DNA of 64,000 nt, from the NCBI RefSeq assembly GCF_947252345.1, contig NZ_CAMXVC010000001.1, positions 62,001-126,000 on the forward strand. Reading direction: 5' to 3'. This document shows positions 36,473 to 46,156 of the stretch, one piece after another. The notes below the pieces were generated by a model. The model made no database searches. It saw only the letters and a program-made list of their open reading frames with translations, and was not told the DNA's origin. Each line of letters begins with the position of its first letter. The stretch's first letter is position 1. This DNA is from an uncultured Finegoldia sp. (GTDB taxonomy: Bacteria > Bacillota > Clostridia > Tissierellales > Peptoniphilaceae). Both the position numbers and the translations under genes were made by a program.

Positions 36473-37278
36473 AGCTCTAATACCTCCATAATCCTTTCTA
36501 AATCATCATTCGATAGATATTCTATTTCTATCTTTCCACCTTTTCTCATCGGCTTGATTTTGACCTTTGTTGAGAATTTTTCTACAAATCTATTTTGTAA
36601 ATCCATCAAAAATGGGTCTTCGCTTTTCGAAACTTTTTCGATTTCTCTGACGTTGGTTTTCTTTGTCAACAGTTTGTTGAGAAGACTTCTTCTCTTTTTC
36701 GTGTCGTCAATCGCAAGCAAACTCCTCGCCTGAGAAGATGTAATCTCTTTGTTTTTGAGATGTTCTAGCGATGTGTCGTCCAGGTTTAACAATCTCAATG
36801 TGTTTGCCACATACGACCTTGACTTCGATAATTTGTCCGCCAACTCCTTCTGAGTTAACTCATAGCTCTCCATCAAACTCTTGTAAGCTTCGGCTTCTTC
36901 GACTGCGTTCAAATCCTCACGTTGAATGTTCTCAATGAGTGAGACTTCCCTGACTTCTTTGTCCTCCATATCCTTGACAATTACGGGAATGTCGGTCAAA
37001 CCAGCTTGCGTACTCGCCAAAAATCTTCTCTCACCGGCGATTATCTCGTATTTGTCGCCCTTTTTCCTGACAATAATCGGCGAAATAACCCCGTATTCCT
37101 TGATTGAGTTCGCTAGTTCATTAATCTTGTCTTTTTCAAAATAAGTTCTCGGTTGGTCTTTTCTCCTGATTATTTTGGATAGTTCGATTTTGACAATCGA
37201 ATCTGAACTTGTCGTATCTATAATATTTTGTGGAATAAGGGCATCAAGCCCTCTGCCCAATCCTTTTTTCTTAACCAT
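36469..37278 (-). CDS. parB: Chromosome partitioning protein ParB
   Basis: The 269-residue protein begins KKGLGRGLDALIP. It has the CTP-binding segment with GERRFLAST (the GxxRRxxA motif) and ENIQREDLNAVEEA, then a helix-turn-helix (TQKELADKLSKSRSYVANTLRLL) and a C-terminal dimerisation region. ParB clamps load at parS, and three such sites lie within 3 kb. It is coupled to parA (stop and start overlap by one base). Confidence 0.96.
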   Translation of the reverse strand: MVKKKGLGRGLDALIPQNIIDTTSSDSIVKIELSKIIRRKDQPRTYFEKDKINELANSIKEYGVISPIIVRKKGDKYEIIAGERRFLASTQAGLTDIPVIVKDMEDKEVREVSLIENIQREDLNAVEEAEAYKSLMESYELTQKELADKLSKSRSYVANTLRLLNLDDTSLEHLKNKEITSSQARSLLAIDDTKKRRSLLNKLLTKKTNVREIEKVSKSEDPFLMDLQNRFVEKFSTKVKIKPMRKGGKIEIEYLSNDDLERIMEVLEL

Positions 37279-38024
37279 TATACAAATTCCTCCGCTAATC
37301 TCTTGTAAGCAATGGCTCCTTTGGAGTTTTTGTCGTAACGAATGACGCTCATTCCATAGCTTGGGGCTTCTGCTAATCTAATATTGCGAGGTATCATCGT
37401 CGTAAACACCTTGTCTTTGAAGTATTTTTTAACTTCTTCAACCACTTCCAAGCTTAGATTGTTCCTACCATCAAACATACTCATCAAGATGCCTTCTATT
37501 TCAAGGTTTTCGTTAAGCGAACTTCTCACCAAGTTGATAGTGTTCATAAGCTGGCTGACCCCTTCAAGTGCGTAAAACTCACATTGGATAGGGATTAAAA
37601 CCGAATCCGCCGCCACTAGAGCGTTTATGGACAACGTGCCCAATGATGGAGGACAATCTACAAAGCAGTAATCATATCCTTTTACATTAGAAAGTATATC
37701 CTTCAACACCTTTTCCTTGTTATTTGAATTTATAAGCTCGACCTCAACGCCTGACAAATCCGATGTCGCTGGGATTATATCGACATTTTCTTCATCCGTG
37801 TTCAATATAAAATCCTCGTCAAATTCATCGTGAACCATCAAATCGTAGACGCTTTTTGACAATTCAAACTTGTTAACTCCAAATCCAGAAGTCGTGTTTC
37901 CCTGTGGGTCCAAGTCAACAACGAGTATTTTTTTGCCTTTCAAGCCAAGAGCTGCTGACAAATTAACAACAGTAGTCGTTTTTCCAACTCCACCTTTTTG
38001 ATTAAATACACATATTGTTTTCAA
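37278..38024 (-). CDS. parA: Chromosome partitioning ATPase ParA (Soj)
   Basis: The 248-residue ATPase has the deviant Walker A motif KGGVGKTT, the DLDPQGN motif and DCPPSLG. I chose a TTG at 38024 as the start because GGAAGGAGC lies about 8 nt upstream and the protein then begins KTICVFNQKGG like homologues. An in-frame ATG at 38042 has that ribosome-binding site inside its own coding region. ParA drives origin segregation with ParB. Confidence 0.95.
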   Translation of the reverse strand: MKTICVFNQKGGVGKTTTVVNLSAALGLKGKKILVVDLDPQGNTTSGFGVNKFELSKSVYDLMVHDEFDEDFILNTDEENVDIIPATSDLSGVEVELINSNNKEKVLKDILSNVKGYDYCFVDCPPSLGTLSINALVAADSVLIPIQCEFYALEGVSQLMNTINLVRSSLNENLEIEGILMSMFDGRNNLSLEVVEEVKKYFKDKVFTTMIPRNIRLAEAPSYGMSVIRYDKNSKGAIAYKRLAEEFV

Positions 38025-38066
38025 ATTTACAGCTCCTTCCATAAATATTATAGCACAAATAATATG

Positions 38067-39299
38067 CTAAAATGTTTCACGTGAAACATTTTTCAAAATC
38101 ATAAGGCGAAGCTCGCTGATTGCTCTGTTAGAAACCCTGTTTCTTATTTTATTTCTCTCTCCGTAAAGCTGTAATTTTAGCGTTTTTATTTCGTTTTTGT
38201 ATCCTAAACCGATGTAGACAAGACCGGCATTTTCTCCTGAAGCGTAGCCCGTGGTAGATATCGCGCAATCCACTTGGAATTTGTCGAACATTCTCTGAAC
38301 CATTTCCGCTGCAACATTTTCGCTCACGACGCCGCAAGTGTCTATCGTCTGTTTTTTTACTCCCAGCAAGTCAATCTTTGCCTCATTTGAGTAGACAACC
38401 AAAGACCTTTTCAAGTAATCGCTTATACCAGCAACGTTAACGAGCTTGCTTGCAATCATTCCTCCAGTTATGGACTCGGAAGTCATTATAGTCAAGTCGT
38501 TTTCCTTTAAAACTTTGTACAGTGACTGTTCAATCGTTTCGTCGTTTTCACCAAATACATACACGCCAAGCCTTTCTCGTAGTGTTTTCTTCTTTTCATC
38601 TATCATACGAATTGCTGTTTGTTTATCCACTGCCTTCGCTGTAATCTTCAATATTCTCTTGTTCTTCTTGAAATAAGGGGCGACCGTAGGATTTGTTGAC
38701 GATTGGATAATGTCCTTGACCCTTTCATTCATATCCCACTCACCCAAGATTGAAATGTTCAACGTCTCCGATAAAATGCAGTCACTCGCGTATTTTTTCA
38801 AAACATCTTCAACCTGATTTTCGTATAAAGCCTTCATCTCGCTTGGTGGACCCGGCATAAAAAGTATCATTTTGCCGTTGTTTTCTATCAACGCACAATC
38901 CGATGTGCCATTTCTGTTTTCAAATACAATCGCATCTTCGGGAAACATACACTGGCTGATGTTTGTTTCAATCGCATTTTCATCCTCGTTGAAGTATTTG
39001 CGGAGACGAAGGTAGCTTTCCTCGTTAATCACCATTTCCTTGCCCAGACAATCACAGCAGCATTTCTTGGTGATATCGTCCTCCGTTGGTCCGAGACCTC
39101 CTGTGGTTATAATGAGGTCATTGTTTTGCAAAGCCTCTGTTATTTCTCTGTGCAATCTTTCGTAATTATCTCCGACCACCACTCTTTTATACAAATCGAA
39201 TCCGAGCTCTTTCATTTTGATGGAAAGGTAGTTGGAATTGGTGTCCAAAGTGTCTCCCAAGAGTAATTCCGTCCCTACGGCTATTATTTGAACTTTCAT
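38067..39299 (-). CDS. cinA: CinA-family protein
   Basis: The 410-residue protein has an N-terminal molybdopterin-binding-like domain (VGTELLLGDTLDTNS, TGGLGPTEDD) and a C-terminal CinA domain (TSESITGGMIASKL, STTGYA). Full-length members combine ADP-ribose pyrophosphatase and nicotinamide mononucleotide deamidase activity, recycling pyridine nucleotides. The gene is named for late competence induction in streptococci. Its 3' end encodes a parS site (codons near NVSRETF). Confidence 0.93.
   Translation of the reverse strand: MKVQIIAVGTELLLGDTLDTNSNYLSIKMKELGFDLYKRVVVGDNYERLHREITEALQNNDLIITTGGLGPTEDDITKKCCCDCLGKEMVINEESYLRLRKYFNEDENAIETNISQCMFPEDAIVFENRNGTSDCALIENNGKMILFMPGPPSEMKALYENQVEDVLKKYASDCILSETLNISILGEWDMNERVKDIIQSSTNPTVAPYFKKNKRILKITAKAVDKQTAIRMIDEKKKTLRERLGVYVFGENDETIEQSLYKVLKENDLTIMTSESITGGMIASKLVNVAGISDYLKRSLVVYSNEAKIDLLGVKKQTIDTCGVVSENVAAEMVQRMFDKFQVDCAISTTGYASGENAGLVYIGLGYKNEIKTLKLQLYGERNKIRNRVSNRAISELRLMILKNVSRETF
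38073..38088. promoter_or_regulatory. parS site 1 (inside the 3' end of cinA)
   Basis: TGTTTCACGTGAAACA is the exact 16-bp parS consensus. It lies between parA and cinA, within the last cinA codons. Confidence 0.96.
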
Positions 39300-39408
39300 A
39301 TTTCCTCCATATCATAATACCTTTTTTTGATTTTACCCCTCTTAAATCGCCTCTCAGAGAGTTGTTTTTTCTCAATTAAATTATATCACTTAATTCGTCC
39401 GAGAAAAA

Positions 39409-39424
39409 AGTTTCACGTGAAACA
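39409..39424. promoter_or_regulatory. parS site 2 (upstream of cinA)
   Basis: AGTTTCACGTGAAACA differs from the parS consensus at the first base only. It lies in the cinA-rsmG gap. Confidence 0.9.
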
Positions 39425-39430
39425 TTTTAT

Positions 39431-39463
39431 AAAAGAAAAAAGAGTGCATCTTAAATGCACTCT
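39431..39463 (-). terminator. Terminator of the mnmE-mnmG-rsmG operon
   Basis: On the minus strand a 9-bp stem (AGAGTGCAT with ATGCACTCT) is followed by TTTTTTC. Confidence 0.9.
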
Positions 39464-39478
39464 AGTTAATTTTCAAAA

Positions 39479-40171
39479 TCAAAGAGGATTCTTTTTTGGT
39501 TTGCCAGCTCCTCTTGGATATTTTTTTGGAGTTTCTTTTATTTTTTTAATCACGACTAGACTTCTGTCTTCGCCGTCAATCTTGTAATCAATTGTCTTTT
39601 CGATTTTTCCTCCGAGAATTTTGATGGCGTTAGTTCCCACATCTGTTTCGTCGGATTTGCCCTTCATAGCAATCATATATCCTCCGACTTTTACAAATGG
39701 AAGACAATACTCGGACAATGTGTCGAGTTTCGAAACTGCACGGGAAATACAGTAGTCGTAAGCCTCCCTGTACTGTTTTGTTCTCGTGCATTCCTCTGCC
39801 CTTTCGTGAACGGCGTTGATATTAGTGAGTTTCAGTTCATTTATTACATCTTTTAAGAAATCAACTCTTTTTCTCAGGCTGTCGAGCAACGTGAAGTCCA
39901 AATCGTTCCTCGCTATTTTTAATGGTATCGCTGGAAATCCGGCACCCGTTCCTACGTCGATAATTGTTTTGTTTTTTTCAAATTCAAACAGATTTAAAAC
40001 GTACAACGAATCGACAAAATGTTTCACGTGAAACATTTCTTCATCGGTTATGGCGGTCAAGTTCATCACCTTGTTTTTTTCGAGAACTAAGCTCATATAA
40101 GTGTTGAGTTGTTGTATTTGATTGTCGTCAAGTTCGATGTCGTATTTCAAAAGCGTTTCTTTTAGTGGCAT
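39479..40171 (-). CDS. rsmG: 16S rRNA (guanine-527-N7)-methyltransferase RsmG
   Basis: The 230-residue SAM-dependent methyltransferase has the motif [15 protein letters not shown] and the downstream HERAEE region. It methylates G527 of 16S rRNA, a position linked to streptomycin sensitivity. Its place after mnmG is standard. The coding sequence contains a parS site that supplies the codons MFHVKHF. Confidence 0.95.
   Translation of the reverse strand: MPLKETLLKYDIELDDNQIQQLNTYMSLVLEKNKVMNLTAITDEEMFHVKHFVDSLYVLNLFEFEKNKTIIDVGTGAGFPAIPLKIARNDLDFTLLDSLRKRVDFLKDVINELKLTNINAVHERAEECTRTKQYREAYDYCISRAVSKLDTLSEYCLPFVKVGGYMIAMKGKSDETDVGTNAIKILGGKIEKTIDYKIDGEDRSLVVIKKIKETPKKYPRGAGKPKKNPL
40020..40035. 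promoter_or_regulatory. parS site 3 (inside rsmG)
   Basis: TGTTTCACGTGAAACA is an exact parS consensus embedded in the rsmG coding sequence, as in other Firmicutes. Confidence 0.96.
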
Positions 40172-42054
40172 TATTTCTTCCTCGTTTCCATATAAATCAA
40201 CAACACGTTGATGTCTGACGGGCTGACTCCGCTTATTCTGCTGGCTTGTCCGAGAGATTCCGGCTTAATGTCGTTGAGCTTTTGCACAGCTTCGTTGGAA
40301 AGTCCCGTGACTTCGTGGTAGTCGCTAATCACATCGAGTTTTCTGTTTTCAAGCTTTTTAAACTGTTTTATCTGGCTCATTTGCTTAGCGATATAGCCTT
40401 CGTATTTGATGTGAGTTTCCACTTGTAACCTCAAATACCTCGGCAATTCAGGTCTTTCTGAGTCAAATTCTTCTGTCTTATCGTAAGTCAATTCCGGTCT
40501 TTTTATCAAATCCAACAAAGTGATTCCCGTTTTTAGCTCCGATGAATCCAAAGCTCTGAGTTTTTCGTTTGTTTCTTCTGTCGGAGTGACCATCACGTTC
40601 GACAACCTCTCAATTTCGTCCTCGATTGTCTTTTTCTTTTGAAGCATTTTCTCGTATCGTTCGTCACTTGCAAGACCTATTTCGTGCGCTCTTTCCGTCA
40701 ATCTCAAATCGGCGTTGTCCTGTCTCAATGTCAATCTGTATTCGCACCTGCTCGTCATCATCCTGTAAGGCTCGTTTGTGCCTTTGGTTACCAAATCGTC
40801 TATCAACACACCGATGTAGGCATCCGACCTGTCCAGTACAAAAGGCTCTTTGCCGAGCAAATTCATACCAGCGTTGATTCCTGCGATTATTCCCTGACCG
40901 GCAGCTTCTTCATATCCGCTTGAACCGTTGATTTGTCCTGCGAAGAATAAATTATTTATCTCCAAATGCTCCAATGTCCTCTTTAATATCGTAGGATCTA
41001 TGCAATCGTACTCGATTCCGTAGGCGCTGCGCATAAATTTCACGTTTTCAAAGCCGATTATGGTCTTATACATCTCTTTTTGTACTTCTTCCGGTAGAGT
41101 CGATGACACACCTTGAACGTACATTTCCTTTGTGCTCAATCCTTCTGGCTCGACAAAAACTTGATGCTCGTCCCTTTCCGAAAATCTCACGATTTTGTCC
41201 TCGATTGAAGGACAATAGCGAGGGCCAACGCCCTTGACAATTCCAGCATACATCGGCGACCTTTGCAAATTATCCTCGATTATTTGCTTTGTTTTAAGCG
41301 TAGTATATGTCAAGTAACAGTTTTCTTGTTTTTTAGAAATATCCTTGCCATCATTCAAAAACGAAAATGGAATTACCTCGTTGTCTCCCGGTTGAACTAC
41401 CATTTTGTCATAATCTAAGCTGTCGCGGTGAACTCTCGCAGGTGTTCCCGTCTTGAACCTTCTGAGATTGATTCCCAACTTCTTCAATGACTCCGACAAT
41501 TTCTTCGATGATTTCATCCCGTGAGGCCCTGACTCGTAAGTATACTCACCCATCATCACGAGCCCCTTTAGGTACGTTCCTGTGGCTAGAACAACTGCTC
41601 TCGTCGGGAAAATCGCACCCTGTGCAGTCGTCACCGATTTCACTTTATTGTCTTCGAGTCCGATATCGACTACCTCAGCCTCGATCAAATCCAAGTTGTC
41701 TTGGTTTTCCAACACGCTTTTCATCTCATCGTGGTATTTTCTCTTGTCCGCTTGAACTCTCAACGAGTGAACAGCAGGTCCTTTCGAAGTGTTCAACATC
41801 CTCGACTGAATGTATGTCTTGTCGATGACAATCCCCATCTCGCCGCCCAACGCGTCGACTTCTTTGACCAAGTGACCCTTTCCGGTTCCTCCAATGTTGG
41901 GATTGCATGGCAAATCTGCCACAGAATCCAAACTAATGCTCATAATCGCTGTTTTTAATCCCAAACGCGCCGTAGCCAACGCCGCCTCGCAACCTGCGTG
42001 GCCTGCACCTACAACTACAACATCGTAGGGATTTTCATAATATAATCTATCCAT
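40171..42054 (-). CDS. mnmG: tRNA modification enzyme MnmG (GidA)
   Basis: The 627-residue FAD protein has the dinucleotide-binding motif [12 protein letters not shown] and the family segments [12 protein letters not shown] and [16 protein letters not shown]. With MnmE it adds the carboxymethylaminomethyl group to U34 of tRNAs, the same base thiolated by MnmA and selenated by MnmH, both in this window. The mnmE stop and mnmG start are separated by one base. Confidence 0.97.
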   Translation of the reverse strand: MDRLYYENPYDVVVVGAGHAGCEAALATARLGLKTAIMSISLDSVADLPCNPNIGGTGKGHLVKEVDALGGEMGIVIDKTYIQSRMLNTSKGPAVHSLRVQADKRKYHDEMKSVLENQDNLDLIEAEVVDIGLEDNKVKSVTTAQGAIFPTRAVVLATGTYLKGLVMMGEYTYESGPHGMKSSKKLSESLKKLGINLRRFKTGTPARVHRDSLDYDKMVVQPGDNEVIPFSFLNDGKDISKKQENCYLTYTTLKTKQIIEDNLQRSPMYAGIVKGVGPRYCPSIEDKIVRFSERDEHQVFVEPEGLSTKEMYVQGVSSTLPEEVQKEMYKTIIGFENVKFMRSAYGIEYDCIDPTILKRTLEHLEINNLFFAGQINGSSGYEEAAGQGIIAGINAGMNLLGKEPFVLDRSDAYIGVLIDDLVTKGTNEPYRMMTSRCEYRLTLRQDNADLRLTERAHEIGLASDERYEKMLQKKKTIEDEIERLSNVMVTPTEETNEKLRALDSSELKTGITLLDLIKRPELTYDKTEEFDSERPELPRYLRLQVETHIKYEGYIAKQMSQIKQFKKLENRKLDVISDYHEVTGLSNEAVQKLNDIKPESLGQASRISGVSPSDINVLLIYMETRKK

Positions 42055-42055
42055 T

Positions 42056-43423
42056 CTACTTACCTATACAAAAATCTTTGAAAATCTTGTTCAACACATC
42101 GTCGTCCACAGTTTCGCCTGTGATTTCTCCCAGTATTTCCCAAGCGTTACGCAAATCAACCTCGAAGCAATCTATCGGAACGCCACTTTCCATATCATTT
42201 AGTGAACTCTCCAATGAGCTAATCGCCTTGTTGATGATATCTCTGTGTCTAATATTGGTGATGACATTGTCGTTGTTAGCCTCAATGTATCCATCATTAA
42301 ACATCTCTATAATCTTGTTTTCCAAATCCTCAATCCCCTCGTTTTGCTTGATGGAAGTGCGAATAACCTCCATATTCTCCAAGTTTTCATCGAAATCAAA
42401 CGCAGATTCCAAATCAATCTTGTTCAACAAAACGATGGACTTTTTATCTCTTATCAAATTTAAAATCTTTTTGTCCTCATCGTCAAACTCCCTCGAACTG
42501 TCGAAAATCGCAATAATCAAATCAGAATCCGAAATAAAAGATACGGATTTCTCGACTCCGATTTTCTCCACGACATCTTCAGTATCCCTGATACCTGCGG
42601 TGTCGTTAATCTTGAGGCTGATGCCGTTCAAATCGATGTATTCCTCTATCACATCGCGAGTAGTGCCTGGAATATCCGTGACGATGGCTCTGTTTTCCTT
42701 CAACAACGCATTCAACAGAGAAGATTTGCCCACATTGGGCTTTCCGATTATGGTAGTGTTGATTCCATCTCTGATAATTCGGCCTCTGTTGGCGCTCTCA
42801 GAAAGCTTTTTGAGCTTGTCCAATACAACCTTGCCCTCATTCAAAACCGGCGTGTTGTCCAATTCGTCCTGCATATCTTCAGTAAAATTAATCGAATATT
42901 CAACATGAGATAGCATATCCAAAAGCTTGTCACGCAACTGTTTGATATTTCTGTTAACGCTACCTTCCAACTGCTTCATACTCACCGAATACGCCTTGTC
43001 TGTCTTCGCCTTAATCATATCGATAATCGCCTCAGCCTGCGACAAATCAATCCTACCGTTCAAGAAGGCTCTCTTGGTGAACTCGCCCGCCTCCGCAAGC
43101 CTTGCACCGTTTTTCAACAAAACCTCCAACACTTTTCTCACAGCGACAACACCACCGTGAGTGTAAATCTCCACGACATCCTCACGAGTGTATGTGTGAG
43201 GAGCCTTCATAAAACAAACCAAGACCTCATCGACGATTTCGTTATCGTCAACAATGTGGCCATAAGTCATTTTTCTATTTATAATATCAGCATTTTCGTT
43301 CATTTTTTTGAAGACAGAATTAAGCACACCTAAACAACTTTCGCCAGTCATTCGGACAATACCGATTCCCGCTTCGCCAGTCGCTGAACTAATAGCTGCA
43401 ATACAATCGTCCATATTAGTCAC
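42056..43423 (-). CDS. mnmE: tRNA modification GTPase MnmE (TrmE)
   Basis: The 455-residue protein has the N-terminal folate-binding domain ([12 protein letters not shown]), a GTPase domain with [24 protein letters not shown] and NKID, and the C-terminal CIGK whose cysteine is catalytic. It forms the MnmEG complex. Confidence 0.97.
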   Translation of the reverse strand: MTNMDDCIAAISSATGEAGIGIVRMTGESCLGVLNSVFKKMNENADIINRKMTYGHIVDDNEIVDEVLVCFMKAPHTYTREDVVEIYTHGGVVAVRKVLEVLLKNGARLAEAGEFTKRAFLNGRIDLSQAEAIIDMIKAKTDKAYSVSMKQLEGSVNRNIKQLRDKLLDMLSHVEYSINFTEDMQDELDNTPVLNEGKVVLDKLKKLSESANRGRIIRDGINTTIIGKPNVGKSSLLNALLKENRAIVTDIPGTTRDVIEEYIDLNGISLKINDTAGIRDTEDVVEKIGVEKSVSFISDSDLIIAIFDSSREFDDEDKKILNLIRDKKSIVLLNKIDLESAFDFDENLENMEVIRTSIKQNEGIEDLENKIIEMFNDGYIEANNDNVITNIRHRDIINKAISSLESSLNDMESGVPIDCFEVDLRNAWEILGEITGETVDDDVLNKIFKDFCIGK

Positions 43424-43516
43424 CTTTCATACTTTATAGCAATATTATATTATATCACACAAAATGATTTCAAATAAAATAGCACATTTGCGGTGGAAAA
43501 TTTCGCAAAAATTGAT

Positions 43517-43544
43517 TTGCAAAATTTCGATGATATATTATAAT
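43517..43544 (+). promoter_or_regulatory. Promoter of the AAA+ regulator gene
   Basis: TTGCAA, a 16-nt spacer and TATAAT lie 45 nt before the ATG. AAAGGTGATG is the ribosome-binding site. Confidence 0.65.
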
Positions 43545-43589
43545 AAAAATTAACAATTTATGTTAAATTCTAAAGAAAGGTGATGAGTT

Positions 43590-44936
43590 ATGACAAAAAA
43601 CGTACTTAACAAGGATTTCTTGATAAGATTGTTGGACAAATCAAATCAAGGCATACATATTGTCGACCCACAGGGAACGACGCTCTACTACAACAAATTT
43701 GCAGAAGAAATAGACGGCATCACAAAAGAAGAAATGATTGGCAAAAATATGCGAGACCTCGTAGCCAATGGGACATTTCCGTCATCCGTTGCCCTCGACA
43801 TCATAGATTCCAAAAAGCCGAAGGAAGTCGTTCAGTATATCAAAGACAAAGTCGTAATAGCAGCAGGTTTTCCTATGATGAAAAAAGGAATACTAGAAGC
43901 TGTGGTGGTGTTCACCAAAGACTCGAAGATTTTGAAGGATATGACATTAAACCTACAAGACCTCTTGATTGAAAACAACGTTATGGCGACAAACCTTTCC
44001 AAATACAACTCGAAATTCTTGAAGGAAGATATGATTATCTCGAACTCAAAATCAATGCAGAGAGTGATGAAATTGGCGAATAGAATCTGCAAACTGGAAA
44101 CTCCGATATTCATATTGGGAGAGGCTGGATCGGGCAAGACAATGTTTGCAAAATACATTCACGACAACTCCCTAAGGCAGGACAAGCCATTTGTCAAAGT
44201 TGACTGCTCTGCCATTCCAAAAAACATCATCGAGTCAGAACTTTTTGACGACAACAACAGCTACAACGAATCGCTCATCAAACAGGCGACTAATGGAACG
44301 CTGTTCATCGATGAAATAGCCGATATGCCACTTTCTTGTCAGCGAAGACTGGTTTATGAGCTCAACAAGATGAAGGAAAATATGAGAAATAACAACGAAA
44401 AATCCCCTACCGTGCGAGTTATTGCCGCATCCAACGAAAACATCGACAAGAACATCGCCAACGGCAAGTTCAGGATGGATTTGTTCTACCTTCTCAATAT
44501 AATTCCAATTAAAATGCCTTCGCTCAGGGACAGAAACGAGGATATAATTCCACTTATAAACTTGTTCTTGAACAAGTACAACCAGTTTTACAACGAAGAA
44601 AAGACGATATCTCCTCGATGCAAGAAATTTATCATCAACTACAGCTGGCCGGGAAATGTGCGTGAACTTGAAAACATCATTGAAAGACTTGTCGTCACAA
44701 GCGAAGGAGAGACGATAGAACTAGAAGATGTTCAGGAATTTATCTCCAATTTCTACACGAAATTCGACGACGGCAACACATTCAAGGATAAAATAGAATC
44801 CTACGAGAAAAAATTGATTCTCGAATACAGCAAACAAGTCTCATCAATCAAGGAATTGGCGATGCTTGCCTGCATCAACGAATCGACTTTGAGAAAGAAA
44901 ATAGAGCGTTACGACCTAAATATTTCATTTTCGTAA
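43590..44936 (+). CDS. PAS-AAA+ transcription regulator of the sigma-54 activator type, lacking GAFTGA
   Basis: The 448-residue protein has an N-terminal PAS domain (residues about 10-115), an AAA+ domain with Walker A GEAGSGKT (177-184) and Walker B TLFIDEI (237-243), and a C-terminal Fis-like helix-turn-helix (SIKELAMLACINESTLRKKI). In sigma-54 activators about 20 residues with the GAFTGA loop lie between ESELF and the Walker B. Here ESELFDDNNSYNESLIKQA leads almost directly into GTLFIDEI, so the loop that touches sigma-54 is deleted. Such proteins, like TyrR, act with the housekeeping sigma. It probably controls the agmatinase and transporter genes that follow. Confidence 0.88.
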   Translation: MTKNVLNKDFLIRLLDKSNQGIHIVDPQGTTLYYNKFAEEIDGITKEEMIGKNMRDLVANGTFPSSVALDIIDSKKPKEVVQYIKDKVVIAAGFPMMKKGILEAVVVFTKDSKILKDMTLNLQDLLIENNVMATNLSKYNSKFLKEDMIISNSKSMQRVMKLANRICKLETPIFILGEAGSGKTMFAKYIHDNSLRQDKPFVKVDCSAIPKNIIESELFDDNNSYNESLIKQATNGTLFIDEIADMPLSCQRRLVYELNKMKENMRNNNEKSPTVRVIAASNENIDKNIANGKFRMDLFYLLNIIPIKMPSLRDRNEDIIPLINLFLNKYNQFYNEEKTISPRCKKFIINYSWPGNVRELENIIERLVVTSEGETIELEDVQEFISNFYTKFDDGNTFKDKIESYEKKLILEYSKQVSSIKELAMLACINESTLRKKIERYDLNISFS

Positions 44937-44947
44937 CATTTGATTTA

Positions 44948-44986
44948 GGAAAATTTTCCAATTAATTGGAATTTTTTCCTTTTTTT
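44948..44986 (+). terminator. Terminator of the AAA+ regulator gene
   Basis: A long palindrome built on GGAAAA...TTTTCC with a central TCCAATTAATTGGA is followed by a T7 run. Confidence 0.75.
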
Positions 44987-45193
44987 CGTGTGACTAAATT
45001 TCTAATCTTTATCCTGCTGAAGTGAGTTTTTGGAATTTTTTCTAAAAAATTGATTTTGCATCGCCAAGATTTGGTACTTTTTTCCCCTTGATTTAGCCAT
45101 TTAAATTTGTATTTTGACATTTGAGGGCTTATACTCTAGTTGTAAAGTATTTCTTGCAAGGAAAACAATTTTAACTTTTAGGGGGAAAATTTT

Positions 45194-46156
45194 ATGAAAG
45201 AAAAAAACATTAAACAACCGGCAACGGCTTTTGCATCGCCAAGATTCGTCAACACAGGAAACTTTATGCGTATGCAAAGATTTGACAACGCAGAAGGATT
45301 AGACTTCGCAATCTACGGTATTCCATTTGACACAGCTTGTTCTTACAGAGTAGGAGCTAGATTCGGTCCTCAAGCAATCAGAAACATTTCAGTAATGATG
45401 AAGACAAACAATCCAGTTCACGAAGTAAATATCTTGGACTACTTAAAAGGTGGAGACCTTGGAGATGTGAATGTCGTACCTGGATACATACATCCAACTT
45501 ACGAAGCTATCGAAAATTTCGCTCGTGAAATTATCAAAGCGGGTGCTATTCCAATAGCATTAGGTGGAGACCACTCTATAACATTGGGTGAACTTAGAGC
45601 AGTTGCCAAAGAACACGGCCCTGTATCCCTACTTCACTTCGATTCACACGCTGACATAAACGATACAGTTTTCGGTGAAAAATACAATCACGGAACTCCT
45701 TTTAGAAGAGCAATCGAAGAAGGCTTGATTGACCCTCACAAATCAGTACAAATCGGTATGAGAGGTTCATTATACGATGCTGGAGAGTTTAAATTGGCAA
45801 AAGACCTCGGATTAACTCTCATCCCAACTTACAAAGTTCGTGAAATGGGAATAGCAGAGACAATCAAAAAAGCAAGAGAAATCATCGGCGACAACAAAGT
45901 ATTCTTGACATTTGACATCGACTTCATAGACCCAGCTTACGCTCCTGGAACTGGAACTCCTGAAGTTGGCGGATACACTTCACTTGAAGGTGTAGAAATT
46001 ATAAGAAGCTTAGCAGGATTGAACTTTGTCGGCATGGACGTTGTTGAAGTTGCACCACCATACGACCACGCAGAAATCACTTCTCTTCTCGCAGCTAACT
46101 TGATATTTGAGTTCTTGTCAATTCTTGCTCTAAACAAAAAAGCGAGCCAAAAATAA
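45194..46156 (+). CDS. speB: Agmatinase/ureohydrolase-family enzyme
   Basis: The 320-residue protein has the dimanganese motifs of ureohydrolases: GGDHSITLG, FDSHADIND and the DIDFIDPAYAPGTGTPE segment. Its N-terminal GRAFGP-like region (GARFGPQAIRN) fits agmatinase, which splits agmatine into putrescine and urea. Related guanidinobutyrases and other ureohydrolases share these motifs, so the substrate is inferred. AGGGGGAAAA precedes the ATG. The stop overlaps the next start (TAATG), so the transporter gene is translationally coupled. Confidence 0.85.
   Translation: MKEKNIKQPATAFASPRFVNTGNFMRMQRFDNAEGLDFAIYGIPFDTACSYRVGARFGPQAIRNISVMMKTNNPVHEVNILDYLKGGDLGDVNVVPGYIHPTYEAIENFAREIIKAGAIPIALGGDHSITLGELRAVAKEHGPVSLLHFDSHADINDTVFGEKYNHGTPFRRAIEEGLIDPHKSVQIGMRGSLYDAGEFKLAKDLGLTLIPTYKVREMGIAETIKKAREIIGDNKVFLTFDIDFIDPAYAPGTGTPEVGGYTSLEGVEIIRSLAGLNFVGMDVVEVAPPYDHAEITSLLAANLIFEFLSILALNKKASQK

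Noticed and set aside
42078..42908. Long plus-strand ORF opposite mnmE
   Set aside because: mnmE on the other strand is a full, conserved protein. The antisense frame is open only because of codon bias and has no ribosome-binding site.
44987..45190. Sigma-54 (-24/-12) promoter upstream of agmatinase
   Set aside because: TTGGTAC at about 45070 lacks a correctly spaced TTGC partner, and the regulator lacks GAFTGA. A TTGACA at about 45114 suggests an ordinary promoter, although its -10 is poor.
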